Assembly: GCA_963995505.1 (NCBI GenBank)
Contig: OZ023181.1
Location: 4,997,487 to 5,061,486, forward strand
Source: Hypericum androsaemum
Lineage: Eukaryota > Streptophyta > Magnoliopsida > Malpighiales > Hypericaceae
Direction of reading: 5' to 3'
DNA length: 64,000 bases
The notes beneath the pieces were generated by a model. That model saw nothing but the letters and a program-made list of their open reading frames with translations. It did no database searches and was not told where the DNA came from. The position numbers and the translations under genes were made by a program. Positions 22,851-34,705 of this stretch are shown here, piece after piece. The stretch's first letter is position 1. Each line of letters begins with the position of its first letter.

Positions 22851-24009
22851 GATGAATAGCCTGGTAAAATCGGATTGACCGGGTCGAAAGTAGAGTCTGA
22901 CCTATTATTCTGTATGAATTAATAAAATAAAATAATACTGTAAGGTCATTCGTGTAGCCGGATATCTTATCTGTTTAATTCTGAGTTCTAAAAATATTAT
23001 CGGCATTTTATATTTGATTAAAAGAAAAAAATATAATTCTATACTAATTTTGAAAAGTATAATTACTCTACCCGAAATCAGATTACGTAACGCTTTCAAT
23101 TTTTTTCGGAATGAAATAATTCAACAAGTAGAACAAACAACAAAATATAGTCGTACTAAGCAAGAAGAGGATCACCCAAAACTTGAGCAACCAAAAACAT
23201 GACCTGAACCGAAATGGAACCCACGAGAATGGTTTCGTTCACGAGGTCCGGAGATTTTGGAAGAAAGAGAGAGACGCCAAAAATACAATTAACCTAACGT
23301 TATAAAGAGTTAACAAATTGATGGAAATTTATAATTTAATTTTTGATAAGTGTAATCATGGTATAAAAAATAACAAATTTGGTGTGTGATCCAAATTTCG
23401 GTCGGATGGAGAATTTTTTTTAAATAATTTGTATTATAATTATATATAATATTTAATAATTTCAAAGACCTCTGTTTCGCTCATGCTTCAGAAAAAAGTC
23501 TTTAGTGGGAACGACTCGTCATCCAACAAAAGAGAATCGGATCACAACGGATTTCCATTTCTCTAGCCCAGCTGGGAATCAATGTACCAACCATCTCACC
23601 TAAAGAATTGTCCTTCTCACTTTAACACCCTCTCACTCTCCATCCACTCTCGGTAACTGCAATAGGGTGGTGGTGACCACTGTGTGATGATTGGTGAGGA
23701 GAGTAAATGCACATATTACCATTATCACAGAACTTCCAAAGTTGTGAGCTGGTGCTTCAACCACACACAGCTTTTGGGTTTCTTTTCATTTGGATCTCAT
23801 AAAGCCATGATCTTCGCGTGTGATTGGATGGTAGGATGTCTTAGGGAGAGAGAATGGACATGCACGTGGCTTTAGCTTCAACTAGTGTGGCCAAGGGTAG
23901 AGACAAGGGTCTTCTTTTTTCTTTTCTTTTCCCTTTTTTTTTGGAAATGGTTGAAATCAAGCCCCTATATAAATGCGAAGAAGTAAATACAAATACACTT
24001 GACATAATA
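22851..24009. other. DEFL downstream flank and intergenic sequence
   Basis: 22851-23220 is homologous to the sequence downstream of DEFL gene 4 (18857-19095 and 20200-20250). The remainder is AT-rich without a supported gene. Confidence 0.55.
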
Positions 24010-24793
24010 TGATGTGAATCCTGTTACGGATCCACGCAAAAATCAGATCTATCTACGTTCAGATTGATAGAAATCTCGACACGTGATTTGCGCCTGTACA
24101 AGAATCTCGGTATGAACAACCTCGACCCGCTGCTGTAGGGAAACAAGAACCTCGATTTGGTGAAGACGTCACAAACGGTAATGTAGATCCGCTTGATAAG
24201 TCGAAGATGAACAGGACGGAATACCTCCGCTGTGTTCGAACAGTTCCGAAGAAATGAGATAGCAAAGCCCATATTTTTGTATCAAAATTATTCTTCTCAT
24301 TCTCATTGATAATGCCTCTATATGTAGGTAGAAAGTTACAAAGAGATTCCTAATTAGACAAAACTTCTAGCTATTAAAAACTCTGTTTGAAAAGGGAAAC
24401 TAAAATAAGGCAAACAACTCTTGGCTTTCTAGGAATGCTCAAAACGTGATACATATCCTAAATAACAATAAAGTTGCTGGAACTAAGAATCCTAAACAAA
24501 TCTAATGACTAGAGATATAAACTTCCTACATAAAATCCTAATTATTAGGAAACAATCTCCTAAATCTTTGTTGCTGGAATTTCCTTCTAGGACATGAATT
24601 AATGCTCTAATTTCTTGTAAATTTCGTGTCTCTTGAATAATGAACTTTAACTAAATTACTTAAATCTAACTTTCTCAAATTTGCTTGAAAATCAATTTAC
24701 GAAGTTGTGACTTGAAGCGCTTTGCACATGCTTTCAAACTTGGTCAAATTGGCACTTGAAATCAACATATGAGTGCTGCTTAGATTCATATCA
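24010..24793 (-). repeat. 3' LTR of the non-autonomous element
   Basis: Direct repeat partner of 25927-26712. Starts TGATG and ends ATCA on the plus strand. Conserved blocks include CAGATCTATCTACGTTCAGA and ACCTCGACCCGCTGCTGTAG. Confidence 0.85.
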
Positions 24794-24966
24794 TTCTCCT
24801 CCTTTTGAAATAGATTTGTCCTCAAATCCTTCCATACATCATGCTTGTGCCAATTAATAACCATGAAGGAAAATGATTGAATCTTCGAACATCTTGGTTG
24901 CACTTGGTATCTTCCGTCCCAACATAATAGATACTTTGAACATAAGCAATCTGAATCATCTCTAAA

Positions 24967-25467
24967 TCAAAAAGCCAAAGACCTACAAATTCGTAGAAGT
25001 CTTTCTGCAACCTTCAAAGTATTCCAAATGTTTACAACTGCTGACCCTCGAACATAATCAAACTTGTCAACTCCCAAGAAATCAATATGCTCAACATATT
25101 TAACATGGAAATCAGGAGTCATGTAGGTTTTGCACTGAACCTCTTCTTTTTCAACCATAACAGCAAGTTCTTCATGTTCACCTTCAATAGGAACTATGCA
25201 CTTCCTCATGTGAATAACATCCACCACCAAGGATTCGTCAAACAAATCCCTCAAGTAAAGTAGTGACATGGTATGCTCATCAAAATAATCTCCATTGAAT
25301 AAATCAAAGAAATATTCACCAAACTCCTCCCATGTCAAAACCTCTTCAACAATCTCATCATAAGTATCTTTTATACCAGAACAACATACCTTGTCCTCGA
25401 TTTCACTCTTAGCTTGAAAGATGTTCTCATGTAGTGCTTCACCAACTTCTTTTGCATGCAAATCCAT
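24967..25467 (-). CDS. ORF inside the non-autonomous LTR element (166 aa, unknown)
   Basis: A 166-residue minus-strand frame from an ATG about 440 bases inside the 5' LTR. The N-terminal half is acidic (for example YDEIVEEVLTWEEFGEYFFD), with no zinc knuckle, protease or integrase motif. It may be a divergent gag remnant or an element-specific protein. I do not recognise the family. An open frame of this length in AT-rich DNA with strongly acidic composition is suggestive but not proof of coding. Confidence 0.4.
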   Translation of the reverse strand: MDLHAKEVGEALHENIFQAKSEIEDKVCCSGIKDTYDEIVEEVLTWEEFGEYFFDLFNGDYFDEHTMSLLYLRDLFDESLVVDVIHMRKCIVPIEGEHEELAVMVEKEEVQCKTYMTPDFHVKYVEHIDFLGVDKFDYVRGSAVVNIWNTLKVAERLLRICRSLAF

Positions 25468-25926
25468 AACTTTCTTTGATTGAATTCATTTTTCCCTACA
25501 AAAATTGGGAACCACATGCTGCTACTCTTGATTGCACAATATATGTTCTATCTTTTTGTTCATCTTCTTCACCTCTTGCCTCATTGTAAGCCTCATCTCA
25601 CTAAGAATGGCTTCTATAAACTTGTGTGGATCACCAACCAGTGGTGCAACACCTTCAAAAGATCTTCTTGAGTTGTTGTAAGACATATTCTTGCAGATTT
25701 ATTTCTTTTTCTACTTTCCACTTTACTTTACTTCTTTTATTTTTTTCAGCCTTCTTTTCTAGGCTGCCTTCTTTTCTTTCCTTCTTTTTTAAAGAAATTT
25801 TCTCTTTCTCTTTATTTTTCTTTCTCCAACTCAGAATACAATAAGAACAACTAACTGAAAACTAATAAAAAAAATGAAATTTGAAGATAGATGGATCTGA
25901 AGTAGAACCTAAGCTCTGATATCAAC

Positions 25927-26712
25927 TGATGTAAACTCTGTTATGGATTCACGCGAAAGCCAGATCTATCTACGTTCAGATTGATAAAAATCTCGACCCC
26001 TTATTTGCGCCTCTACAAGAACTTCGGTATGAACAACCTCGACCCGCTGCTGTAGGGAAACAAGAACCTCAATTTAGTGAAGATGCCACAAACGGTAATG
26101 TAGATCCGCTTGATAAGTCGAAGGTGAACATGACGAAATTGCTCCGCTGTGTTCGAACAGTTCCGAAGAACCAAGAGAGATCAAAGCTCACATTTTTGTA
26201 TCAAAATTATTCTTCTCATTCTCATTGATAATGCCTCTACATGTAGGCAGAAAGTTACAAAGAGATTTCTAATTAGACAAAACTTCTAGCTATTAAAAAC
26301 TCTGTTTGAAAAGGGAAACTAAAATAAGGCAAACAACTCTTGGCCTTATAAGAATGCTCAAAACGTGATACATATCCTAAATAACAATAAAGTTGTTGGA
26401 ACTAAGAATCCTAAATAAATCTAATGACTAGAGATATAAACTTCCTAAATAAAATTATAATTATTAGAAAAAAATCTCCTAAATATTTATTGCTGGAATT
26501 TCTTTCTAGGACATGAATTAATGCTCCAATTCCTTGTAAATTTTGTGCCTCTTGAATAATGAACTTTAACAAAATCACGTAAATCCAACTTTCTCAAATT
26601 TGCTTAGAAATCAGTCTGTGAAGTTGTGACTTAAAGTACTTTGCACATGCTCTCAAACTTGGTCAAATTGGCACTTGAAATCAACATATGAGTGCTGCTC
26701 AGATTCATATCA
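25927..26712 (-). repeat. 5' LTR of the non-autonomous element
   Basis: Direct repeat partner of 24010-24793, adjacent to the primer binding site. Many substitutions and small indels separate the two copies. Confidence 0.85.
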
Positions 26713-26789
26713 TAATATCCTACTTGCAACACAGTCTCCTAGCTAGTGGCTCATGTGAAACCCAGTAGAAAAAACTCGCAAAAGGGAAA

Positions 26790-26935
26790 GAGCACCTCGG
26801 CATGGTCAAAGTAACTAGTCTTGACATTGATACCGCTAAATCTGAACCCGCGCCAACTACATCACTAGCCCCACGAGTTTATCGAGGGAGGCTAACTCCT
26901 GCAAGTCATCTAAATACATATCAATACAAGAGTCT
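26790..26935 (+). pseudogene. Second copy of the unidentified coding relic of the tandem units
   Basis: The plus-strand frame reads KEHLGMVKVTSLDIDTAKSE, matching the minus-strand relic at 6560-6705. The shared core DIDTAKS is exact, and nucleotide words TTGACATTGATACCGCTAAA and CTGCAAGTCATCTA are shared. The orientation is inverted relative to the array. No known family. Confidence 0.4.
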
Positions 26936-28240
26936 AGGGGTATATCAAAAATAACGTAGTCAAGTGATTTCTCTAATACATGTTAGGAAAGCGTGTCTGC
27001 CTCTAAATAGGGACCGACGATTCTCAAATTTGACTAGTAGAGATTTTACCAAATACATTGGTTATAGTCCACTCTAATACCCTATGTTTTCGCGCTTTGA
27101 CGTACCTATACTTTGTATTTTTAATTTCTCTAATCATATGACAAAAATTCTTCTATTTTGACAACCAAGTGATATTTGCGAATTCCAGTTATTTGTATCC
27201 AGTAATGTCATTAATTTTTTTTATATCTCATGCCATATGAGTAATTTAATATGCGTGACATATCGATGGTTTCCGATCTAACATCGTTGATATTATCCAA
27301 GTCCAAAATTGAATCTGGATTTTACTGAATTTGTCTACTTTATTTCTAAAGTGACATGTCACACAGATAAAATTAATTAAATAATATAACACACTGTTAA
27401 AATTTTACACAAAAACTGACGGCAGAGAGCGACTTCTTACTAATATGAGTCGATGGGGTCAGATTTGGTGGGGACGAAGACTAAAGCAAACCAATATCAC
27501 AAACCAATATTACATGATAGGCTATTGACCATCAGATTTAAAGACAATCAAATCAGACGGCCCAAATTTAGTTCCTTCTGTATGGACATCTTTTATGTAA
27601 TCTCTACTGAATCTGAAACTGATCCAAAGTTATTAAATCGGCTCTCACCTGCCCACTTCCTTTCCGGTCAAGGCACTGTAGGTGTCTTTGTGTGCGTGGT
27701 GGCTCTCTCTCTCTCTCACCTGTTCTTCCATTTTTTCACCAATTTCTAATGGGCACCACCCTTCCATGCTCCTCTGTTTCCTAGCTTTCTTTACTCTGAT
27801 CCTTAGCCCAAGAAGAAGACATATTTTGGTTCTTTCTTTTTTTGAGGGGATTAGATTAATATAAAGTAAACCACCTTGGAGTTCACCCTTTTGTTTAGTC
27901 CAGATAAGCTGCTTTAATTTGAGTGAGGCCGGGTGGAGTTGGGAAGAATCCATCCACTTGGTGATGAAGTCGGTGGCTTTTTTCTCATGTTTCTCTGTGA
28001 GGATTTCTCGAGTTGTTTTCTTTCCGGTTTGGTTGAGCAAAAATTTAGGCAGATTTGTTTAAACTCGGGGTTTTAGACGGTCCAAACAAAGTTTTTTTTA
28101 TTTCTGCAAGGAGTGGGACTCTACCTACCGATTCCTGAGAAACGAGGTAGGTTCCGTTGCCATCCTACCCACCAAGCGTTGATGGAATATCAGAAGGGTA
28201 AATCCATCATCCACTGCAATTTCTCTATTTTACAGGGAGC
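26936..28240. other. Intergenic sequence upstream of the LRR kinase pseudogene
   Basis: 27130-27400 resembles the DEFL-upstream fold-back family. 27450-28240 contains short frames without family resemblance and may be the former promoter of the kinase gene. Confidence 0.4.
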
Positions 28241-30694
28241 ATGAGAAGAACTTACCATTTTTCTCTCTTGATATGCTGTTCTTGTTAGAATTCAAGGCAG
28301 GGATCACCAATGATCCTTACAATAGCTTGGCATCATGGGCCCCACCTAGCAATCCTTGTGAGTTCAGTGGTGTCTTCTGCTATTCACTTGGTCTTATAGA
28401 GAAGATTGTTTTGTGGAACACTAGCCTATTCGGGTTCTTGTCACCAGCATTGTCAGATTTGGGATCTTTGCGGATTTTGACATTGTATGGGAATAGGTTC
28501 AGTGGTAATATACCGCAAGAGTTCGCGAATTTGAGCATGTTGTGGACGCTTAACTTGAGCAGTAACGCCTTGTCCGGGTCAATACCCGAGTTCCTTGGTG
28601 ACTTGACAAGTATTAGGTTCCTTGATCTGTAAAGAAATGGCTATAATGGAGAGATCCCTTTGGTCTTGTTCAAGTATTGTTACAAGACAAAGTTTGTTTC
28701 CCTTGCTCACAATAGCCTCTCTGGTTCGATTCCTGATTCGATTGCTAATTGAAGTAACCTCGAAGGGTTCGATTTCTCTTACAATAACCTCAGTGGTGAA
28801 TTGCCTGCTGGAGCTTGTGAAATCCCTGTGTTAAGAGTACATGTCTTTGAGGGAGAATAGGCTAGTTGGGAATGTGGAGGAGGGGATTTCTAATTGCCAG
28901 GGATTAACTTTTTTGGATTTTAGCAGCAATATGTTTTCCGAGTTAGCTCCATTCAGGGCTCTCGGATTGCAGAACATGACGTACTTCAATGTATCGTATA
29001 ACAGATTCGGATGTCAGATTTCTGAGATTGAAACCTGCAGTGGCGTGCTCGAAATCCTTGATAGTTCGAATAATGATCTAGATGGGTAATCCCTGTAAGC
29101 ATTACAACATGCAATAGTCTTAAAGTACTTAACTTGGGATTCAACCGGTTGAACGGGATCATCCCGGATGGAATTGTGGGTTTGAAGAAGCTTTGGGTGC
29201 TTAATTTAGGGTCTAACTCGATAGGTGGCACCATTCTTCTGGGGTTTGGAGGTATTGAGCTTCTTCTGGTTTTAGATTTGCACAATCTTCATCTTGTTGG
29301 TGAAATTCCTGAGGATATTGGCAAATGTAGCTTACTTCCTGAATTGTAAGCCCAAAAAATATGTAATAAAGTGATATTCTGAATTTAGCCCACATTTATT
29401 TGTTTACAAACTAAAGTCTTTGTCCTTGATGTGCTGATGCAGAGATGTTTCTGGCAATGCGTTAAATGGAGAGATTCTCGACACTTTTTGGAATATGCTT
29501 TTCTTGGAAGTCCTTGACCTGCACAGCAACCAGCTCAATGGTAGCATACCAGAGGCTCTGAGAAGCCTTTCGAAACTCTAGTTACTTGATTTATCGGAGA
29601 ACTCGCTCTCTGAGACGGTCCCATCTTCGCTTGGAAATTTGAAAAACTTGGTTTACTTGAACGTCTCGTCTGATCTCCTCTCTGGTGCCATTCCGTTAGC
29701 GCCGAAACTCCGTACATCTGCATTTCTTAACAACTCCAAGCTGTGTGGTCCTCCTTTAGATGTTTCTTGTTCTCCAACTGGAAAAGGAAATGCTGGAAAG
29801 ACTAGCAAGTTGCTCATCACTTCCGTTATCGTGGCAATTGTTGCTGCTGCTCTAATCCTTACAGGAGTGTGTATGGTGATGATCATGAACGTAAGGACCC
29901 GTAACAGGAGAAGAGAAGATGAGACAGTGGTTGTTGAAAGCACGCCTTTGGGTTCTACAGAGTCGAATGTGATAATCGGAAAGTTAGTCCTGTTCAGCAA
30001 GAGCTTGCCATCAAGATATGAAGACTGGGAAGCAGGTACTAAGGCTTTGCTGGATAAGGAATGCTTGATAGGTGATGGATTGATCGGGACAGTCGACAAG
30101 GCTAATTCCGAAGGTGGGGTCTCGATTGCAGTGAAGAAGCTCGAGACATTGGGTAGGATTAGAAACCAAGATGAATTTGAGCAAGAGATCGGATGCCTGA
30201 CGAATCTTCGACTTCGAAATTTGGTTGCATTGCAAGGCTACTACTGGTCCCCAACAGTGCAGTTGGTTTTAACTGAATACATCTCAAACGGTAACCTCTC
30301 CGACTACGGGTTGGCCAAGTTGCTGCCCATACTCGACAACCATGGGCTGACGAGGTTCCATAATGCAGTAGGTTACGTTGCACCGAAGTTGGCTCAAAGT
30401 CTAAGATTGAGCGAAAAATGCGATGTGTATAGCTATGGAGTGATTCTGTTGGAGCTGGTTACTGGAAGGAAACCAGTGGAGAGTCCAAAATCGAATGAGG
30501 TTGTGGTTCTGCGCGAATATGTTCGAGAGTTGCTGGAGACCGGCCCTGCTTCAGATTGCTTCGACAGACGGTTGCGTGGTTTTTCGCAGAACGAGTTGAT
30601 TCGGGTTATGAGATTGGGACTGATTTGTACGTCCGAAGTGTCTGCAAGAAGGCCGAGCATGGCCGAGGTCGTTCAGATTCTCGAGTCCATTTAA
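28241..30694 (+). pseudogene. LRR receptor-like kinase pseudogene (At1g12460/At1g62950 type)
   Basis: Two exon-like blocks, 28241-29347 and about 29442-30694, with the intron position usual for this subfamily. The ATG at 28241 starts a signal peptide (MRRTYHFSLLI) that is cut short and out of frame with FKAGITNDPYNSLASW. LRR text follows, then a transmembrane span (SVIVAIVAAALILTGVCMV) and kinase lobe text (GGVSIAVKKLETLGRIRNQ). Damage: TAA after FLDL near 28630, TGA after SIAN near 28750, frameshifts near 28838 and 29088, and a stop near 29580. The kinase has an internal deletion joining NGNL directly to SDYGLAKL (about 30300), which removes the catalytic loop. Glycine-rich-loop text is altered (IGTVDKAN). 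The end of the kinase (GVILLELVTGRKPVESP, RRPSMAEVVQ) is well kept. Not functional as a kinase. Confidence 0.93.
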
Positions 30695-31333
30695 GTCTGG
30701 AGGTGAATCGTCATAGAAGTCCGGTGTACTTGAAGGGTCCTCCAAATACTTATTTAAGAAGAACTAGGCCAAAAGGGTCAAGGCAACTTCTGTACTTGCG
30801 AGGACCTTTTTTACTGCTGTAAATGTTCTGAGAATTGTTTCTTCATCCACCTGCTGTGGCAACTTATGAGGTTCAAGAATTATGATATGGAAGATTAATT
30901 ATGGGATCTACCAATGTAGAAAACAAATCAAACATTCAACACTGAGATTTACAGGCTTTGAGAATCGTCCGAAGCAGTTTCAACGCGGGACGCACCGTAG
31001 TTCAAGCTTAATCAAAGAATTTAAATTTGAATCTAGAAAATATACAAGTATTAAAATTTAGTAGAAAAGATTTTATTACATTCAAAATCTTACTCAATTT
31101 AAACATGATTTTATTGTACAAATGAGTACTTCGATTTTGAAAAACTTAAATAAATAGGAAAAGTGAGAAAACCAAATAAAAGCTGCCATACAAGTGCAAA
31201 AGCTAATCCAGTAATCCACATGTATATGTCTTGGTTCTCCAACTCCGGCTCTTTTTATTCCTTTTCTGTCTTCCGTCGCTTTCCCTCCCTTCTAGGTGGA
31301 ACCGGTCCACGGGGCCCATTGGGGTTTTTGTCC
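30695..31333. other. Intergenic, no gene seen
   Basis: Downstream of the kinase pseudogene. Short frames only, no repeats recognised. Confidence 0.5.
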
Positions 31334-32304
31334 GTTTGGTATTACTGTTGGTAGTTTTTTGTGGAAAAAGTGTTCGAATATAAAGTATTGCGGATGTGGT
31401 GTCCACGTGGCACGGACAGAAAAAAAAGGCAGATCTTGGTCCAAGATCTGACTTTTTTAGTCGGATAACCAAGATCTGACAAAAAAGTCGGATGACCAAG
31501 ATCCGACATAAAAAGTCAGATCTTGGTAAAATAGACATGACACGCGTTCGGTCTTGGTAGTAGAAGGTGTCACTTTTTACTCGATGGTCATAGGTTCGAT
31601 TCTAATTCTTTGCAATCTTGCTTTGATAGCCAAATTGATTTAAGTTGTGGTCTTTGAACCTTTTCAACACCGATCATTCACGAAGTGATTTAATAATATT
31701 CACCACAATTTTTAATATCACCAATTTTGTTTTAATATTAGTGAATGATTTAATATTCACCATAATTTTTTATCACTTCGTTTTATTAAATTAATCATTC
31801 ACTAATATTTCAACACAGATCATTCACGAAGTGATTTAATATTCACCATAATTTTTAATATTCATCAATTTCGTTTTAATATTAGCGAATGATTTAATAT
31901 TCACTATATTTAATATAAAAAAATTGTTTTAATATTATTGAATGATTTAGTAAAACAAAGTGATAAAAAATTGTCAAAGTCAAGTATTAAACCTGTGACA
32001 GATTGCAAGAAGTTGGAATCAAACCTATGACCATCGAGTAAACCTTCTACCACCAAGACCCAAAAGCGTGTCATGTCTTTTTACCAAGATCCGAATTTTT
32101 ATGTCGGATCTTGGTCATCCGACTTTTTTTGTCAGATCTTGGTTATACGACTAAAAAATTCGGATCTTGGTCATCCGACTAAAAAAGTCAGATCTTGGTC
32201 CAAGATTCGCCCTTTTTTTTCGTCTGTGCCACGTGAACACCACATCCGTAATACTTTATATTCGAACATTTTTTCACAAAAAATCACCAACAGTAACACC
32301 AAAC
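31334..32304. mobile_element. Fold-back/MITE element with about 290-bp inverted arms
   Basis: Left arm 31334-31630 and right arm 31990-32304 are close reverse complements, starting GTTTGGTATTACTGTTGGT on the left and ending ACCAACAGTAACACCAAAC on the right. Both arms carry clustered words AGATCTTGGT, GTCGGAT and AAAAAGTC in alternating orientation. The AT-rich centre has its own direct and inverted repeats (CATTCACGAAGTGATTTAAT occurs twice). No coding capacity. Target duplication not clear. Confidence 0.75.
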
Positions 32305-32829
32305 AAAAAAAAAACCTGGAATATTTTGAACTATATTGGTGGGCCATGGAAAAAGGAAAAAAATCGTTGGATATCAGACCCTAATTAGAGATAATTTTTT
32401 AAATATTATCTTTTATATTTATAAAACTCGAACCAATAACTAAATAAATCTAAATCTTGCAAACTCTCATTAGTAAGCACAAAGTACATTTGCGTGTGCT
32501 CTTTTTGTCTTAGTTCTTGTTATTTTTTAAGTCCTGCTACAGAACATATACACTGAAATTCAAAAAGAAATTCACTAGAAGTTTCGGAATGAGAATTAAT
32601 TTCAGCTCCTTCTAAAAAAAATATTAATTTCAGCTTTTGCTTTAATAGGGGCCTAATCTGAACGTGTTTGACTTTGACAGAGTGCCAGCAAGTAATATGA
32701 AAAGTGAAAAAGAAAGAGATCATATCAGCGATCCAATCACAGACATCTTCAGTAATGGATGCTTCCACAAAAGTTTCCCATAATAATTGCACAGTGATTG
32801 TTAGCATGAGCTTGATTTTTTTATAGGTA
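32305..32829. other. Intergenic, no gene seen
   Basis: AT-rich spacer between two inverted-repeat elements. Confidence 0.5.
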
Positions 32830-33769
32830 AAAGTTTTAGGGAAAATTATTCTCAAGCCTCTTTCGTATTTGTTTAAATATATGTTAAAGTTTTCCGTATT
32901 TGAAAAATGATCTCGTTATCTCTCTTATTTAATTTTATTATAGGTTCGGGTTTTTGGCTTATGTAAGCATTTTTTTTCTTGTTTTTGTCAGTAAAATGAC
33001 AAAAATACCATTTCCTTCGTTGTCTCTCTCTCCCCCTTCCTATTTCTAATTTCCCTCCTCACGGCCGCTGGCCTTCACCCGCAACCGACGACCGCCGGCC
33101 TCCACCCGCAACTGACGGTCGCCGCTGTGAAGGAGCTCCGTAGCTCATCCTCGCTCTACCTTCTACCCCCAATTCGTCCCTAATTCGAAACCTTAATTAT
33201 ATCCCCAATTCGTCCCTCATCATCCTCGCTCCATCTGTTCGTAGTCAATCAAACAAGCAATCCAACGGGACAAGAAATCCAAGGGAAGGGACGGGCAATC
33301 GATTACAGGTGAGGGCTTCGATTGGGGGTCTAGATTAGGAGTCGATTATAGGTGAGATGGATTACGAGAAAGGGACGATTTATAGCGGGTCGGATGCCCG
33401 GAGGTGGGATGATTTATACCATGTTCCTGGTGTTATTCCGGTCGGTGATAGTCGACCCAGAAACTTGACGATCTTCCACCCAACACCGTGTGAGGCGGTC
33501 GTGCCCTTTTCTTGTTTGATTTTCTTAACCTAAAGAATCTCACTTACGATTCTATAAGCTTTGTTCATTTAATTTGTGGGGACAACCACACCAACAACTT
33601 GTGTTCATCGTGAGGAAGATGATGAATTGGTTTCAGGAGACGGGTTCAAATTCAGTGGGACATGGGTAATCCCCACTGAAAAGGATATGGGCAATATTGG
33701 AAATACAATAATTAAAATAATTAAAAAATATATCAACAAAATAATACAAATTACGGAAATACAAGTATG

Positions 33770-34100
33770 AGAATATTGGTTTCCATTTTCTCGGATATTG
33801 ATTTTCATCTTCTATGCTATTGGTTTCATTCTACTATGATATTGGTCTCATTCTACTATGATATTGGTTTCCATTTTCTATGTTATTGGTTTCATTCTAC
33901 TATGATATTGGTTTCATTCTACTATGATATTGGTTTCCATCTTCTCGGATATTGGTTTCATTCTACTATGCTATTGGTTTTCATCTTCTATGTTATTGGT
34001 TTCATTCTACTATGATATTGGTTTCATTCTACTATGATATTGGTTTTCATCTTCTCGGATATTGGTTTCATTCTACTATGATATTGGTTTCATTCCACCG
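33770..34100. repeat. Minisatellite, roughly 23-24-bp unit
   Basis: At least ten imperfect copies of TATTGGTTTCATTCTACTAT and variants (TTTTCATCTTCTATG, CCATCTTCTCGGA). All three plus-strand frames are open through parts of it, which explains the repetitive short frames there. Confidence 0.9.
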
Positions 34101-34105
34101 TGATA

Positions 34106-34705
34106 ACTCTCAAAATGCAGGTACTGGAAGGCCAAAACCCCTTCCAGGACACCCAGACTCGACCCGGCCACCACATCCAGCAAGTAATGCCGGCCGAGGA
34201 GAACCCTAGACGAGGCCCTCACGGACGCCCACTAGAAAACCACGGTGACCACGATCTCCGTCGCCTTCTCCTCCTCCCATGCGGTGATCCACCGCCGGAG
34301 ATTCTCGCCTGCTCCGAGAGCCGCGCGGACGGAGGCCGAGGAGAGGTAGACGAGGGAGGCGACGAAAAAGATGCGGGAAGCATGGCGGCTGGGGAAGGAG
34401 AAGTGTTCGGCAGAGACTGCAGGCGACATGGAGGGGCTGTAGGGCGGTCGGTCGCGGTGGAAGAGGAGCTTGACGGCGCCGACAATGGCGAGGTCGAGGA
34501 GGAGGCCGAGGATGAGCGGGGGGAGGAGGGGAGAGGAGCGGGCGGGAGATCGGGGAGCAGGCCGCCGCGAGGGCGAGCGGGAAGAAGAGGCGAAAGTCAG
34601 CGGAGAGCTCCAGGACGAGGAGGATCGAAGCCGGAAGGTACGGGTGGAAGACGCCGTTGAGGCGGCGGGAGACGCTGGCGTTTAAGTTGATGAGGTGGCG
34701 GCGGA
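34106..34705 (-). pseudogene. Captured PAP2-type lipid phosphate phosphatase gene inside MULE D
   Basis: Minus-strand, GC-rich, nearly complete small PAP2-family phosphatase. In order: LNASVSRRLNGVFHPYLPAS, LELSADFRLFFPLALAAA, then after a frameshift near 34510 LDLAIVGAVKLLFHRDRPPY (the K-X6-RP motif), AEHFSFPSRHASRIFFVA (PSGH motif with G changed to R), an in-frame TAG near 34228, and SRVLLGRHYLLDVVAGSS (the SR-X5-H-X3-D motif). All three catalytic motifs are recognisable. Three lesions (frameshift, stop, G to R in the motif) make it non-functional. It resembles small single-exon plant LPP-beta/PAP2 proteins. The element termini enclose the whole gene, supporting capture. Confidence 0.78.

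Larger units (their letters stand above)
24010..26712 (-). mobile_element. Complete non-autonomous LTR retrotransposon (2,703 bp)
   Basis: Two directly repeated LTRs, 24010-24793 and 25927-26712, flank an interior of about 1.13 kb. Target duplication TAATA is present at 24005-24009 and 26713-26717. On the minus strand the 5' LTR is on the right, followed by a tRNA-Met-like primer binding site (GATATCAGAGCTT, at 25911-25923), and a purine-rich tract (AAAAGGAGGAGAA) precedes the left LTR. No protease, integrase or RT is present, so movement must have depended on proteins from another element. The LTRs have diverged at several percent of sites, so it is not very young. Confidence 0.85.

Noticed and set aside
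25480..25844. Two plus-strand hydrophobic frames in the LTR element interior
   Set aside because: Low-complexity pyrimidine tracts opposite the polypurine side; no conserved features.
33770..34100. CRISPR-like spacing of repeats
   Set aside because: Copies are contiguous minisatellite units without unique spacers, and the genome is a plant's.
33767..34209. Open frames with repeated YWFHSTMILVSFYYD text
   Set aside because: Translation of the minisatellite; all frames are open through parts of it.
34100..34685. Plus-strand 186-codon Arg/Gly-rich frame
   Set aside because: Antisense of the captured PAP2 gene; the minus strand shows the catalytic motifs.
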